Source: Streptomyces sp. NBC_01551
Lineage (GTDB): Bacteria; Actinomycetota; Actinomycetes; Streptomycetales; Streptomycetaceae
Direction of reading: 5' to 3'
DNA: 64,000 nt
Assembly (NCBI RefSeq): GCF_026339935.1
Contig: NZ_JAPEPX010000001.1
Location: 434,001-498,000, forward strand
The notes beneath the pieces are model-generated. The model searched no databases. It was given only the letters and a program-made list of their open reading frames with translations, and was not told the origin of the DNA. Position numbers and translations under genes: made by a program. Shown here piece after piece: positions 31,553-39,789 of this stretch; within the stretch, counting starts at the first letter, position 1, and the number at the start of each line of letters is the position of its first letter.

Positions 31553-34234
31553 TCAGTAGCGCCGTACGGAGAGCCAGTCGCCGGTGGCGAAGGCGTCGAC
31601 CCCGAAGAGGGTCCGGCCGGCGCGCGGGGCCGAGACCTCCAGCACGCCCTCCGCGCGGCCGGCCGCGAAGCGGGGGGCGCCGAGCGTGATGACGGCGGCC
31701 CGCTTTCCGGTGGTACGCCGGAACTCCCCGAGGTACCGCGTCAGCAGGGCTTCCTCCTTGCCGTCCACGGCCCGCGGCGCGTACCGCCGTACGACGGCCA
31801 GCGCGCCGGTGTCCGGTTCCCGGGCGGCGGCCGCCAGGGCCGCGCGCAGCGTCCGCATCCGGTCGAGGCCGCCGCCGTCCAGGGTGGCCCGGCGGGTGTC
31901 GAGCGTCAGGAACCGCACGCCCCGGTGGGTGAACGCCGGGCGCTCCGTGGCCGTGTCGAGCACGAAGTCGGTGTCCGGGGTCCAGGCGGGAACCGCCCCG
32001 GCCGGGCGGACCGCGAACCTCCAGGGACGGGCCCGGACCTCGGCGGCGCCGGCCGCGATGGGGTCCGGTCGCCTCCGCTGGGCCGGGGCCCGGCCGGTGG
32101 GCGGAGTGTCGGCGGTGAGGGTGTCCAGCACCAGCCTCCCGGGCGCACCGGTCGCTGAGAGTCCGGTCAGGGTGAACGGCCGCTCCGCCCCGGCCGGCAG
32201 CGGGAGCGTGATCCGCCGCCAGCCGGTCCAGTCGACGGCGGGCCCGCGCAGGACGACCGCGGCCCCGATGTCATCGGCCAGCCGTACGCCGGGCCGGACC
32301 CCCGACCCGTCGCCGTCCACCCAGAGCGAGACCGACCGGGCCAACTCCGGCAGGACGACGGGCCGCGCCGCGGCGGCGACCGCTTCGGCGGCGCCGGCGG
32401 AGGTGGTGAGGGCGAGGCCGCGGCCCGGGTGGCCCGGGGCCGGGCCCGCCGCGGGGCCGGCCCACCGGGCGGCGTCGTCCAGGCCGGTCAGCGCCAGCGC
32501 CCGCAGGCCGGCCCCGAGGGCCAGTTCGGCGCTGGCGCCGGTGCTGTTGACGGTGGCGCGCAGCCGGCCGGTGGCGCGCGCGACCCGGGCGGTGACGGTG
32601 AAGCCGCCCCGGCCGTCGGCCGTGACCCGCCAGCGCGAGCGGTCGAAGCGCAGGGTGACGTCGCGGGGTTCGACGGCGGCGGCCGCGCCCTGCGCGTCGT
32701 ATCCGACGAGGCCGAACCCGGCGCTCTCGCCCCGCCCGGCGAGGCCGATCCGGGCCTTCGTCGGGCGGAGCCGGACCGGCGGGCCGAGCACGTCGAGGGG
32801 GAGCACGCCGCGTACCGCCCCGCGCCGGGCGTACGCCCTAGCACCGCCGGGGCGCAGGGCGTGGAAGACCCCGGCTGAGTCGACTGTCCCGCCGCCCCCG
32901 GCCGACCAGGCGGGCGCACCCGGGGCCGGGCCGAGCGCGGTGTCGTGGCCGGAGGCGGTGAGGGTGCGGGTGAGCCCGCGCAGCACCCGGGCGAAGTCCG
33001 GGCCGGCGCCGCCCAGGGGCTCGACCCGGTACCCGGCGAGCTGCCCGGATCCGGCCGGGGCGGTGAGGGCCAGGCCGTTCGGGACCCTTCTCGGCGTCCC
33101 GTCCGACGGGGTGTTCTCCGGTGCCAGGTCCGTCGTCCCGCTGAGCCCGGCGAGCAGGGTCGTGGAGCCGCCGCCGTCCAGGTTGAGGGCCTCGTACATG
33201 CCGAGCCGGTGCATCAGCCGGCCGAGGCCGGTGAGGGTGAGGCCGCCGCTGTCGCGCCGGCGGCCGTCGACGGTGACGAGCCGGATCTGCCGTCCGTCGC
33301 GGGAGACGCCGACGGCGGTACGGGGCGCGGCGGTGTCGTTCGGCGCGCCGTCGTGGCTCCGCGGGACCCCGGCCACGACGAGGGCCTCGCGCCCTCCGAC
33401 GGCCGCCCACGGTACCGGTCCGCCCCCGGTGACCGGACGGGCGGAGACGGCCACGGCGTTCCCGGGCCGCAGCGCGGCGAGTTCGGCGGCCGCGGTGGCG
33501 CCGGACGCGACCAGCACGGTGGCGCCGGGTGCGGGACGCTCGCGGTGCGCCGGTCCCCGTACCGGCGCGGCGGCCGCCGGGACGACGGCGGCGACACGGC
33601 CGTCCCGCAGTTCGACGGCCGGGCCCGTCCCGGGGAGCCCGGCGCCCGGCCAGTCCGAGGTGTACGCGGCGAAACCGGCGGTGGGCGGGCGCGCCGCGTT
33701 GTACCCGGCCAGCGGCCGGACCGCGCCGCCGGGCAGCGTGACGCTCCCGGCGAGGCCGAGGCGCAGCACCCGGCCGCTGCCGTCGGGGCCGAAGCCGACG
33801 GCCGGGACGAGGCGGGCAGCACCGCCGGGGCCGGGCGTCGCGGAGTGCAGCAGCCGGCCCTCGCGGATACCGGGGCCGAGGGGGGTCCCGGCGCCCAGGG
33901 CGTCGAAGAAGTCCCCGTTCACGGCGCCGACCACGCGCCGCCCGGGCCCGGCCGGATGACGGGCGGCGGCCTCGGCGACGGTCTCGGGGCCGTGACCGCC
34001 CAGGTATTCGGCGCGTACGCCGCCGGTACGGCCGGAGTCGGCGACGAGCTCGTCGACCCGGAGCCAGCGGTCCGCCTCCAGCCGGTCGTACGACTCCAGG
34101 CGGACTCCGGGTGCGATCCGCCGGGTGGTACGGGCGGTCTCGATACCGGGGTCGTCGGCGGCCTGGGCCGCGGGGGACGAAAGGGCCAGGGCCCCGGCGA
34201 GCAGGACGGGCAGCAGCGGACGCGGAGTCGGCAC
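31553..34234 (-). CDS. Secreted phosphodiester glycosidase-family protein with decayed phosphatase-like C-terminus
   Basis: 893 residues. The start is GTG (PTPRPLLPVLLAGALALSS) with a signal peptide of about 27 residues. Residues 60-390 are the NAGPA/DUF2233 phosphodiester glycosidase domain, with VVGAVNGDFFDALG near 105 and YEALNLDGGGSTTLL near 350, the conserved catalytic and metal region. A beta-rich middle follows. The last 200 residues resemble the calcineurin-like phosphatase domain found at the end of related proteins, but the metal-binding histidine motifs are absent (VVRRYAPRAVDG, VITLGAPRFA). It is probably an exported cell-wall or exopolysaccharide-modifying enzyme. The substrate is unknown. 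Confidence 0.85.
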   Translation of the reverse strand: MPTPRPLLPVLLAGALALSSPAAQAADDPGIETARTTRRIAPGVRLESYDRLEADRWLRVDELVADSGRTGGVRAEYLGGHGPETVAEAAARHPAGPGRRVVGAVNGDFFDALGAGTPLGPGIREGRLLHSATPGPGGAARLVPAVGFGPDGSGRVLRLGLAGSVTLPGGAVRPLAGYNAARPPTAGFAAYTSDWPGAGLPGTGPAVELRDGRVAAVVPAAAAPVRGPAHRERPAPGATVLVASGATAAAELAALRPGNAVAVSARPVTGGGPVPWAAVGGREALVVAGVPRSHDGAPNDTAAPRTAVGVSRDGRQIRLVTVDGRRRDSGGLTLTGLGRLMHRLGMYEALNLDGGGSTTLLAGLSGTTDLAPENTPSDGTPRRVPNGLALTAPAGSGQLAGYRVEPLGGAGPDFARVLRGLTRTLTASGHDTALGPAPGAPAWSAGGGGTVDSAGVFHALRPGGARAYARRGAVRGVLPLDVLGPPVRLRPTKARIGLAGRGESAGFGLVGYDAQGAAAAVEPRDVTLRFDRSRWRVTADGRGGFTVTARVARATGRLRATVNSTGASAELALGAGLRALALTGLDDAARWAGPAAGPAPGHPGRGLALTTSAGAAEAVAAAARPVVLPELARSVSLWVDGDGSGVRPGVRLADDIGAAVVLRGPAVDWTGWRRITLPLPAGAERPFTLTGLSATGAPGRLVLDTLTADTPPTGRAPAQRRRPDPIAAGAAEVRARPWRFAVRPAGAVPAWTPDTDFVLDTATERPAFTHRGVRFLTLDTRRATLDGGGLDRMRTLRAALAAAAREPDTGALAVVRRYAPRAVDGKEEALLTRYLGEFRRTTGKRAAVITLGAPRFAAGRAEGVLEVSAPRAGRTLFGVDAFATGDWLSVRRY

Positions 34235-34429
34235 CCTGGCAGGATCCCCCGGCCGCTCCGCGCCCGGGCCCGCGAACCGGTCCGTGACCTGGTGGTTCAG
34301 CCGTTCGCCGCCGTCACGGAAGGCGCACATCTGTTTGGACGCCGGGTGACGGGCTGGCATATGTTCTGCGGGGCCCGCGCGTCAGCGGGTTCCACTCGCA
34401 TGTCACATGTTCCCGTGGGGGGTACCGTC

Positions 34430-35287
34430 ATGTCCTTCAGCGCGCCCGGCTCACCGCCGCCGCCCGCCGTGCCGCCGATACCGGGACACGCGCCGCAGAT
34501 GATGCCTCCGGTACCGGCGCAGCCGTACGCGGGGCAGACGTACCCCGGCCCGCAGGGCCCGTATCCATACCCGTACCCGTACCCGGGTCAGCCGGTGCAC
34601 CCCTACCCGGCGCCGGCCGCCGTCGACACCCTGCGCTCGCCGCACGGGCTGGCGACGGCCCTGACCGTCCTGCTCTCGGTCGCCGCCCTGTCCAACCTGT
34701 ACGCGACGGGTGTCTGCCTCTACCTCTGGTCGCTGATGGACGGCCTGGTCACGGACCCGTTCAAGGTCACGGACAGGTCCCTCGTCAGGGCCGACGACCT
34801 GATGACCGTCGCCACCGTCGTCCAGATCCTGATCACGCTCGCCACGACCGTCGTCTTCATCGTGTGGTTCCACCGGGTCCGCCGCAACGGCGAGATCTTC
34901 CGGCCCGACGCGTTCACCCTGTCCCGGGGCTGGGCCATCGGCAGCTGGTTCATCCCCCTGGCCAATCTCGTGATGCCCTTCGTGATCGCGCGCCAGACCT
35001 GGGCGGCCAGCACCCAGCTCGCTCCGGACGGCTCGTTCCGCAAGGTCTCCACCGCGCCCCTGACGGCATGGTGGCTGGTGTTCGCCGCCTCGCAGATCGT
35101 GGATCGCGTCGCCGCCTCGCTCTTCCGCCTCGCGGACACGCCGGAACAGCTGCGCGGCAGCGCCGCGGTGGGCGTCGCCGACGGCCTGCTCACGCTCGTG
35201 GCCGCCGTCCTCGCCGTCCTCTTCGTCCGCAAGCTGACGGCCCTGCAGAACACGAAGGCGACGCAGGGCCCGTACGCGGCCGTGTGA
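34430..35287 (+). CDS. DUF4328-family membrane protein
   Basis: 285 residues. The N-terminal 65 residues are Pro/Tyr/Gly-rich (GPYPYPYPYPGQPVHPYP), as in many Streptomyces surface or division-associated membrane proteins. Five to six helices follow. IVWFHRVRRNGEIFRPD and LSRGWAIGSWFIPLANLVMPF are the DUF4328 signatures. The function is unknown. The ATG is seven bases behind GGGGGG. A possible promoter (TTGGAC 34335-34340, TATGTT 34360-34365, 19-base spacing) lies upstream. Its stop is followed in the same frame by a fragment of a second copy. Confidence 0.88.
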   Translation: MSFSAPGSPPPPAVPPIPGHAPQMMPPVPAQPYAGQTYPGPQGPYPYPYPYPGQPVHPYPAPAAVDTLRSPHGLATALTVLLSVAALSNLYATGVCLYLWSLMDGLVTDPFKVTDRSLVRADDLMTVATVVQILITLATTVVFIVWFHRVRRNGEIFRPDAFTLSRGWAIGSWFIPLANLVMPFVIARQTWAASTQLAPDGSFRKVSTAPLTAWWLVFAASQIVDRVAASLFRLADTPEQLRGSAAVGVADGLLTLVAAVLAVLFVRKLTALQNTKATQGPYAAV

Positions 35288-35527
35288 CACCTCCGATCAG
35301 TCCCCCGCTCCTCGATCGCACCCACGCGTAAGGAAACGCTGGGAGTCGGCTACACCGGCCTCGTGATGGACGCGCGCGCCGTCGAGCTCGCGGAGTTCCG
35401 TACCGCGGTGGCCGTCGAAGGCGCCGGCCACCTCCTGCTCCTCGTCGCGGGCGGTCTCGCGATCCTGTTCGTGCACAGGCCGACGGCCATGCAGACGGCC
35501 AAGCAGGGCGTCACGGCGGGCCGCTGA
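35288..35527 (+). pseudogene. Truncated C-terminal copy of a DUF4328 protein
   Basis: Directly after the DUF4328 stop, in the same frame, the sequence encodes GYTGLVMDARAVELAEFRTAV, then GAGHLLLLVAGGLAILFVHRP and TAMQTAKQG before a stop at 35525-35527. This parallels the end of the intact gene (VAASLFRLADTPEQL, GLLTLVAAVLAVLFVRK, LTALQNTKATQG). ATG 35366 could start a 53-residue one-helix peptide, but no ribosome-binding site is evident. The simplest reading is the remnant of a tandem duplicate that has lost its 5' part. Confidence 0.65.
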
Positions 35528-35569
35528 GACGGGTCGCTGAGACGAACCAATGAGACTGGCCCCGCCCGC

Positions 35570-37720
35570 TCAGCCGGGCGGGGGCGCGGCCTGCGGCGCG
35601 GGGACCGCGAACTCGCACCAGACGGATTTGCCGCCGCCCCGGGGGTCCACGCCCCAGTCGGCCGCGAGCCGGTCCACCAGCAGCAGCCCGCGCCCCGAGA
35701 CAGCCCAGTCCCCCGCCTCGCGGCGGTGCGGCAGCGCGCTGCTCCCGTCCTCGACCTCGACCCGGATCCGGCCCTCCGCGGTCAGCCGCATGCTGAGCTG
35801 GGCCCCGCCGTCCGTGTGCACGAGGGCGTTGGTCATCAGCTCGTCCGCCGCCAGTACGATCTCGTCCGCCTGGTCCCTGGCGCCCCACGCGGCCACCGCC
35901 GCACGGATCAGGTGGCGGCCCATCGCGGGCCCGTCCGGGTCCCCGGGGCTGAGCCGCACGCGCAGCGGGCCGCCGCCGCGCGGGGCGGGGGTGCCGCGGC
36001 GGCGCAGCAGGAGCAGGGCCATGTCGTCGCCGCCGCCGGCGTCCCCGACCAGGTCGCAGAGCAGGTCGGCGAGTTCCTCGACGTCGACCGGTCCGGTCCG
36101 GACCGCCTCCATGAGTTCGCGCATGCCCGACTCGGGGTCGCCGCCGGGGCGGTCGATGAGGCCGTCCGTGCAGAGCACCAGGGTGTCGCCGGGGTGCAGT
36201 TCGAGGCTCGTGACGGGGTATCCGGAACCGGCGCCCGCACCGGACCCGAACCCGGAAACAGAGCCGGAGCCTGAACCGGAGCCGGAACCGGAGCCGGAAC
36301 CGCCGGCCGTCTCGTCGCGCGGCGGCAGCCCGAGCGGCAGCCCGCCGGCCACTTGGACGCGGTGGCAGCTGCCGTCGCCCCGGCGGACCACCGGGTCGAG
36401 ATGGCCGGCCCGGACGATGTGCAGCATCCCGGTCCCGAGGTCGATCTCCGCGTAGGTGCAGGTGGCGAACCGTTCCGTCTCCAGCTCGCGCAGGAAACCG
36501 GCCGCCCGCGACATGGCCGTCCCCGGGGTGTGGCCCTCCGCGACGTACGCGCGCAGGGCGATGCGCAGCTGGCCCATCACGGCGGCCGCGTCCGTGTCGT
36601 GGCCCTCCACGTCGCCGATCATCACCCCGACGCGGCTCTCGCCGAGCGGGATCACGTCGTACCAGTCCCCGCCGATGTCCCGCCCCATCCGGGCGGCCCT
36701 GTACCGCACGGCGATCAACGCGCCCGGGATGTCCGGGATCCGGCGGGGCAGCATGGCCCGCTGGAGGCCCTCGGCGAGATCGTGCTCCTGCTCGTAGAGC
36801 ATGGCCCGCTGGAGGCTCTGCGCGATGCCGCTGCCGAGTGCCACCAGCAGGTTGCGCTCCTCGGCGGTGAAGTCGGCCTCCCGCGCGTAGAGCAGGCCGA
36901 GCGCGCCGATGGGGCGCCCCTGGGCGATCAGGGGCAGGTAGACGCCGCTGCGTACGGACAGCGGCTCGATGTACGGCCACAGCCGTGGGTAGCGCAGCCG
37001 GAACTCCCCGCGCGAGGCCAGGTACACCGGCTGCAGGGTCCGGACGGCCTCGCTCATCGGGAAGTCCGAGTCGATCCGGGTGTACTCGATCTCCGGGACG
37101 TACGAACCGAGCTGCCCCTCCGCGACCAGGTGGATCCGGCCGCCGTCGACGATGCCGAGCATGACGCTGACCGCGCCGAGGTGGCCGAGGGACTCGGGGT
37201 CCTTGAGGATGTCGGTCACGTCGTTGACCGTGCGGGCGTGGGCCAGGATCGCGGCGGTCCGCTCGACGACCCCGGTCATCCGGCGCCGCCCCTCGGCCTC
37301 CTCGCCGCCGGCGCCGGGCTCGCCCGGGTCGTGGGCGGCGTCGCGGACGATCCCGATGATCCGGTACGGGCGCCCGTCCGGGCCGCGCAGGATGTGGCCC
37401 TGGATGTGCGTCCAGGTGGGGGAACCGTCACGGCGGCGGCTGCGGAAGTACGCGCCGTAGTGGCTGCGCCCGTCCTTGAGCGCCTGGGCGACGCGCGCGT
37501 CGAGCCGGGCCTCCTCGCCGGGGGCGATCCGGGGCCCGAGCCCGGCGGCGGTGCCGCTGAACTCGTCCGGGCGCAGGTCGAGGACCTCGAGAGCGGTGTC
37601 GTCCAGATGCATCTGCCCGCTGTCGAGGTCCCAGTCGAAGGTGCCCAGGCGATTGAGCGCGAGGCTCGTGTCGGGCCGCGCGGGCCAGTCGACCTCGGGG
37701 GTCTCTCCCCTGTCGGACAT
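35570..37720 (-). CDS. PAS-GAF-PP2C-HATPase (SpoIIE/RsbU-type) phosphatase
   Basis: 716 residues. A PAS domain (20-130, LGTFDWDLDSGQMHLDDTALEVL) is followed by GAF (150-305) and the SpoIIE PP2C domain (325-595), with GGDWYDVIPLGESR near 353, GDVEGHD, CTDGLID and DDMALLLL. An anti-sigma-type histidine-kinase-like ATPase sits at 600-716 (DEIVLAADELMTNALVH, GRGLLLVDRLA). Such proteins combine phosphatase and anti-sigma kinase activities that gate alternative sigma factors. A Gly-Ser repeat (about residues 473-500) interrupts the PP2C domain. The gene is convergent with the DUF4328 fragment. Its inputs are unknown. Confidence 0.92.
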   Translation of the reverse strand: MSDRGETPEVDWPARPDTSLALNRLGTFDWDLDSGQMHLDDTALEVLDLRPDEFSGTAAGLGPRIAPGEEARLDARVAQALKDGRSHYGAYFRSRRRDGSPTWTHIQGHILRGPDGRPYRIIGIVRDAAHDPGEPGAGGEEAEGRRRMTGVVERTAAILAHARTVNDVTDILKDPESLGHLGAVSVMLGIVDGGRIHLVAEGQLGSYVPEIEYTRIDSDFPMSEAVRTLQPVYLASRGEFRLRYPRLWPYIEPLSVRSGVYLPLIAQGRPIGALGLLYAREADFTAEERNLLVALGSGIAQSLQRAMLYEQEHDLAEGLQRAMLPRRIPDIPGALIAVRYRAARMGRDIGGDWYDVIPLGESRVGVMIGDVEGHDTDAAAVMGQLRIALRAYVAEGHTPGTAMSRAAGFLRELETERFATCTYAEIDLGTGMLHIVRAGHLDPVVRRGDGSCHRVQVAGGLPLGLPPRDETAGGSGSGSGSGSGSGSVSGFGSGAGAGSGYPVTSLELHPGDTLVLCTDGLIDRPGGDPESGMRELMEAVRTGPVDVEELADLLCDLVGDAGGGDDMALLLLRRRGTPAPRGGGPLRVRLSPGDPDGPAMGRHLIRAAVAAWGARDQADEIVLAADELMTNALVHTDGGAQLSMRLTAEGRIRVEVEDGSSALPHRREAGDWAVSGRGLLLVDRLAADWGVDPRGGGKSVWCEFAVPAPQAAPPPG

Positions 37721-37790
37721 GCAGCAAGCGTCTCATCGATACCCCACCCCCGGCATGTCCGGGACCGGCCTCGCCGTGCCGTGGCCCGGG

Positions 37791-39632
37791 CTATTCGGTG
37801 GTGCCGTCCTCCTGGGCGGGGGGAGGCTCCTCGGCCGGGGCCTCTTCCTCCGGGACGGGGTTCTGCTCCTGCTCCTGCTCCTGGGGCTCGACCTGCTCGG
37901 CCGGACTCTCCTCCTGCGCCGGGGGCTGGTCCTGCTCGGCCGGGGTCTCCCGGGCGGGCTCCTCGTTCGTGGCTTCGATGCTCGGCGGCGGCTCCGAGAC
38001 CGGCTCCGAGACCGGCTCCGAAGCGGGCTCCGAAGCGGGGCCCGAGCCCGGCGCGGATTCCGGCGGCGGGCCGGTCACCGTCTCCTCGGGCGGTGCCGAG
38101 GACTGGACGGACGGCGGGGGCTCCGAAGCCGGCTCCGAGTTCCGCTCAGGCGTCGGCGCCTCCGTGGGCGTCTCTGCGGGCGTCTCTGCGGGCGTCTCGG
38201 TAAGCGTCTCCGCGGGCGTCTCCGCAGGCGTCTCCGTATCCGCGGGCGTCTCCGTAAGCGTCTGCGCGGGCGTCTCCGTGGGCGCCTCCGTGGGGGGCAC
38301 TCGCTCGGACGGCGTCTCCCCGGACGGCGTATCCCCGGTGCGCGGCTCCTCCGACGGCGTCGACGGCGGCTCGCCCGTCTTCGTCCCCTTCGTCGGCGGG
38401 CCGGTCGGCGGCCCGGTCGGCGGTCCCGTCCGCGTCTGCGTCGGGGTCCGCGTGGACGTGCCCTCACCCGGCTTCCGCGTCGGGGACCCGTCCGGCTTCC
38501 GCGTCGGGGACCCGTCCGGCTTCCACGTCGGGGACTCGGTCGGGTTCCACGTGCCGGTCGGCGTCCAGGGCCTCCACGACGGCGTCGGGACGACGGGCGG
38601 CGGCACCGGCTTGTCGTGCTTGTCCTTGTGGTGGCGGCCGGGGTCGCGCTCGTACCAGTGCTTCTCGTGGTGGTCGTAGATCACGAACTTCTTCACGACC
38701 GTTACCGCCGGCGCGATGACGACGACCTTCGCCGGCTCGTACGAGGTCCACGGCTCGCCGTGCCGCTCCGGGTTCGCCCTCAGCGCCACCGGCAGGCCCA
38801 GCGGGTTCCCGCACGCGCAGCGCACCCGCGGCACTCCGCGGTCGTCCACGAGGACGGGGGTGCCGGCCTGGAGGACGGCCTGGTACGGGTGGACCTTGCC
38901 GTCGCGGTAGCCGTGGTTCGTGACCCGGGTGTCCAGACCCAGCTGGACCGGGGTGAGGGAGCGCAGGTAGCCCGGTACGGCCGCCGGCCGGATCCCGGCG
39001 GACGCGGCGAACGCGCTGTTCGTGGCGGGCTGTGCGGACAGCACCTTGATCTGCTTCTCCACGTCGCAGCTGGCCACGTCCTTGGTGCCGCCGTACACCC
39101 CCGGCGCGGCCCCGCTGACGCTCCACGTGGCCGTCCTGCCGGGGGTGGTGGACGCGGTCGTGCCGGGCCCGGTCTCGCGCGGGCCCGGCGACGTACGCGG
39201 GGCGGTCGGCGGCGACGTGCCCTGCGGCGGCGGTACGGCGTCCTTCGCCGCCGTGGACGCGGTGAACGGGTCGGGGCCGGTCGTGGAGGCGGGCTGGAGG
39301 AACACCTCGCCGCTCGCGGTGTCGTCGCCCTGGCCTCCCGGCCTGATCAGGACGACGACGAGCGTCACCACGGCGGCGAGCGCGACGAGCACGGTGGCGA
39401 GCCGGGGCGCGGACCGCCACCACGGCTGCCCGCCCGGCTCCCGCGGCGTTCCGGACGGACCCGAAGGGCCTGACGGCCCTCCGGGAGGCGCGGGCGGCGG
39501 TGGCGGTGGGGCTCCCTGGCCGCCCGAGAGCGGACCGGAAGGAGGACCCGTGGGGGGTGTGGTGTCGCGTTCGGACCGCGGCCGGGACGACTGCGACGGC
39601 TGCCGTGGCGGCTCTTGGCCGGAGGGTTGCAT
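37791..39632 (-). CDS. DUF6777-family membrane protein with long Pro/Thr/Glu repeat tail
   Basis: 613 residues. Pro/Gly/Ser-rich cytosolic N-terminus (1-70), one transmembrane helix (RLATVLVALAAVVTLVVVLI, about 75-96), then the DUF6777 extracellular domain (about 105-310: SGEVFLQPASTTGPDPF, GVYGGTKDVASCDVEKQ, VTNHGYRDGKVHPYQAVLQ, CACGNPL). From about 345 to the end the chain is low-complexity: KPDGSPTR and GPPT repeats, then TPAET, SEPA and acidic QEQEQ repeats. The tail probably spans or sits in the cell wall. The family is largely restricted to Streptomyces and its function is unknown. The ATG was preferred to a GTG two codons upstream on ribosome-binding-site spacing. Confidence 0.88.
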   Translation of the reverse strand: MQPSGQEPPRQPSQSSRPRSERDTTPPTGPPSGPLSGGQGAPPPPPPAPPGGPSGPSGPSGTPREPGGQPWWRSAPRLATVLVALAAVVTLVVVLIRPGGQGDDTASGEVFLQPASTTGPDPFTASTAAKDAVPPPQGTSPPTAPRTSPGPRETGPGTTASTTPGRTATWSVSGAAPGVYGGTKDVASCDVEKQIKVLSAQPATNSAFAASAGIRPAAVPGYLRSLTPVQLGLDTRVTNHGYRDGKVHPYQAVLQAGTPVLVDDRGVPRVRCACGNPLGLPVALRANPERHGEPWTSYEPAKVVVIAPAVTVVKKFVIYDHHEKHWYERDPGRHHKDKHDKPVPPPVVPTPSWRPWTPTGTWNPTESPTWKPDGSPTRKPDGSPTRKPGEGTSTRTPTQTRTGPPTGPPTGPPTKGTKTGEPPSTPSEEPRTGDTPSGETPSERVPPTEAPTETPAQTLTETPADTETPAETPAETLTETPAETPAETPTEAPTPERNSEPASEPPPSVQSSAPPEETVTGPPPESAPGSGPASEPASEPVSEPVSEPPPSIEATNEEPARETPAEQDQPPAQEESPAEQVEPQEQEQEQNPVPEEEAPAEEPPPAQEDGTTE

Positions 39633-39789
39633 GGTCACGGGCTCTTCTTCCCGGGCGGAGGAGATCCGGTCCCGACGGGGACGCTCTGCGGGCAGTGGGC
39701 GGAAATATCGTGATTTCTTGCACTCCTGCGGACCATTGTGTGCGCCGTTCAGGTGGTGGCCGCAAGCCGGGGGTGCCTACGGTGGCGGG

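Noticed and set aside
38140..38340. Regular short repeats suggestive of a CRISPR array
   Set aside because: They are in-frame TPAET/TPSE codon repeats inside the DUF6777 gene, with no unique spacers or cas genes.
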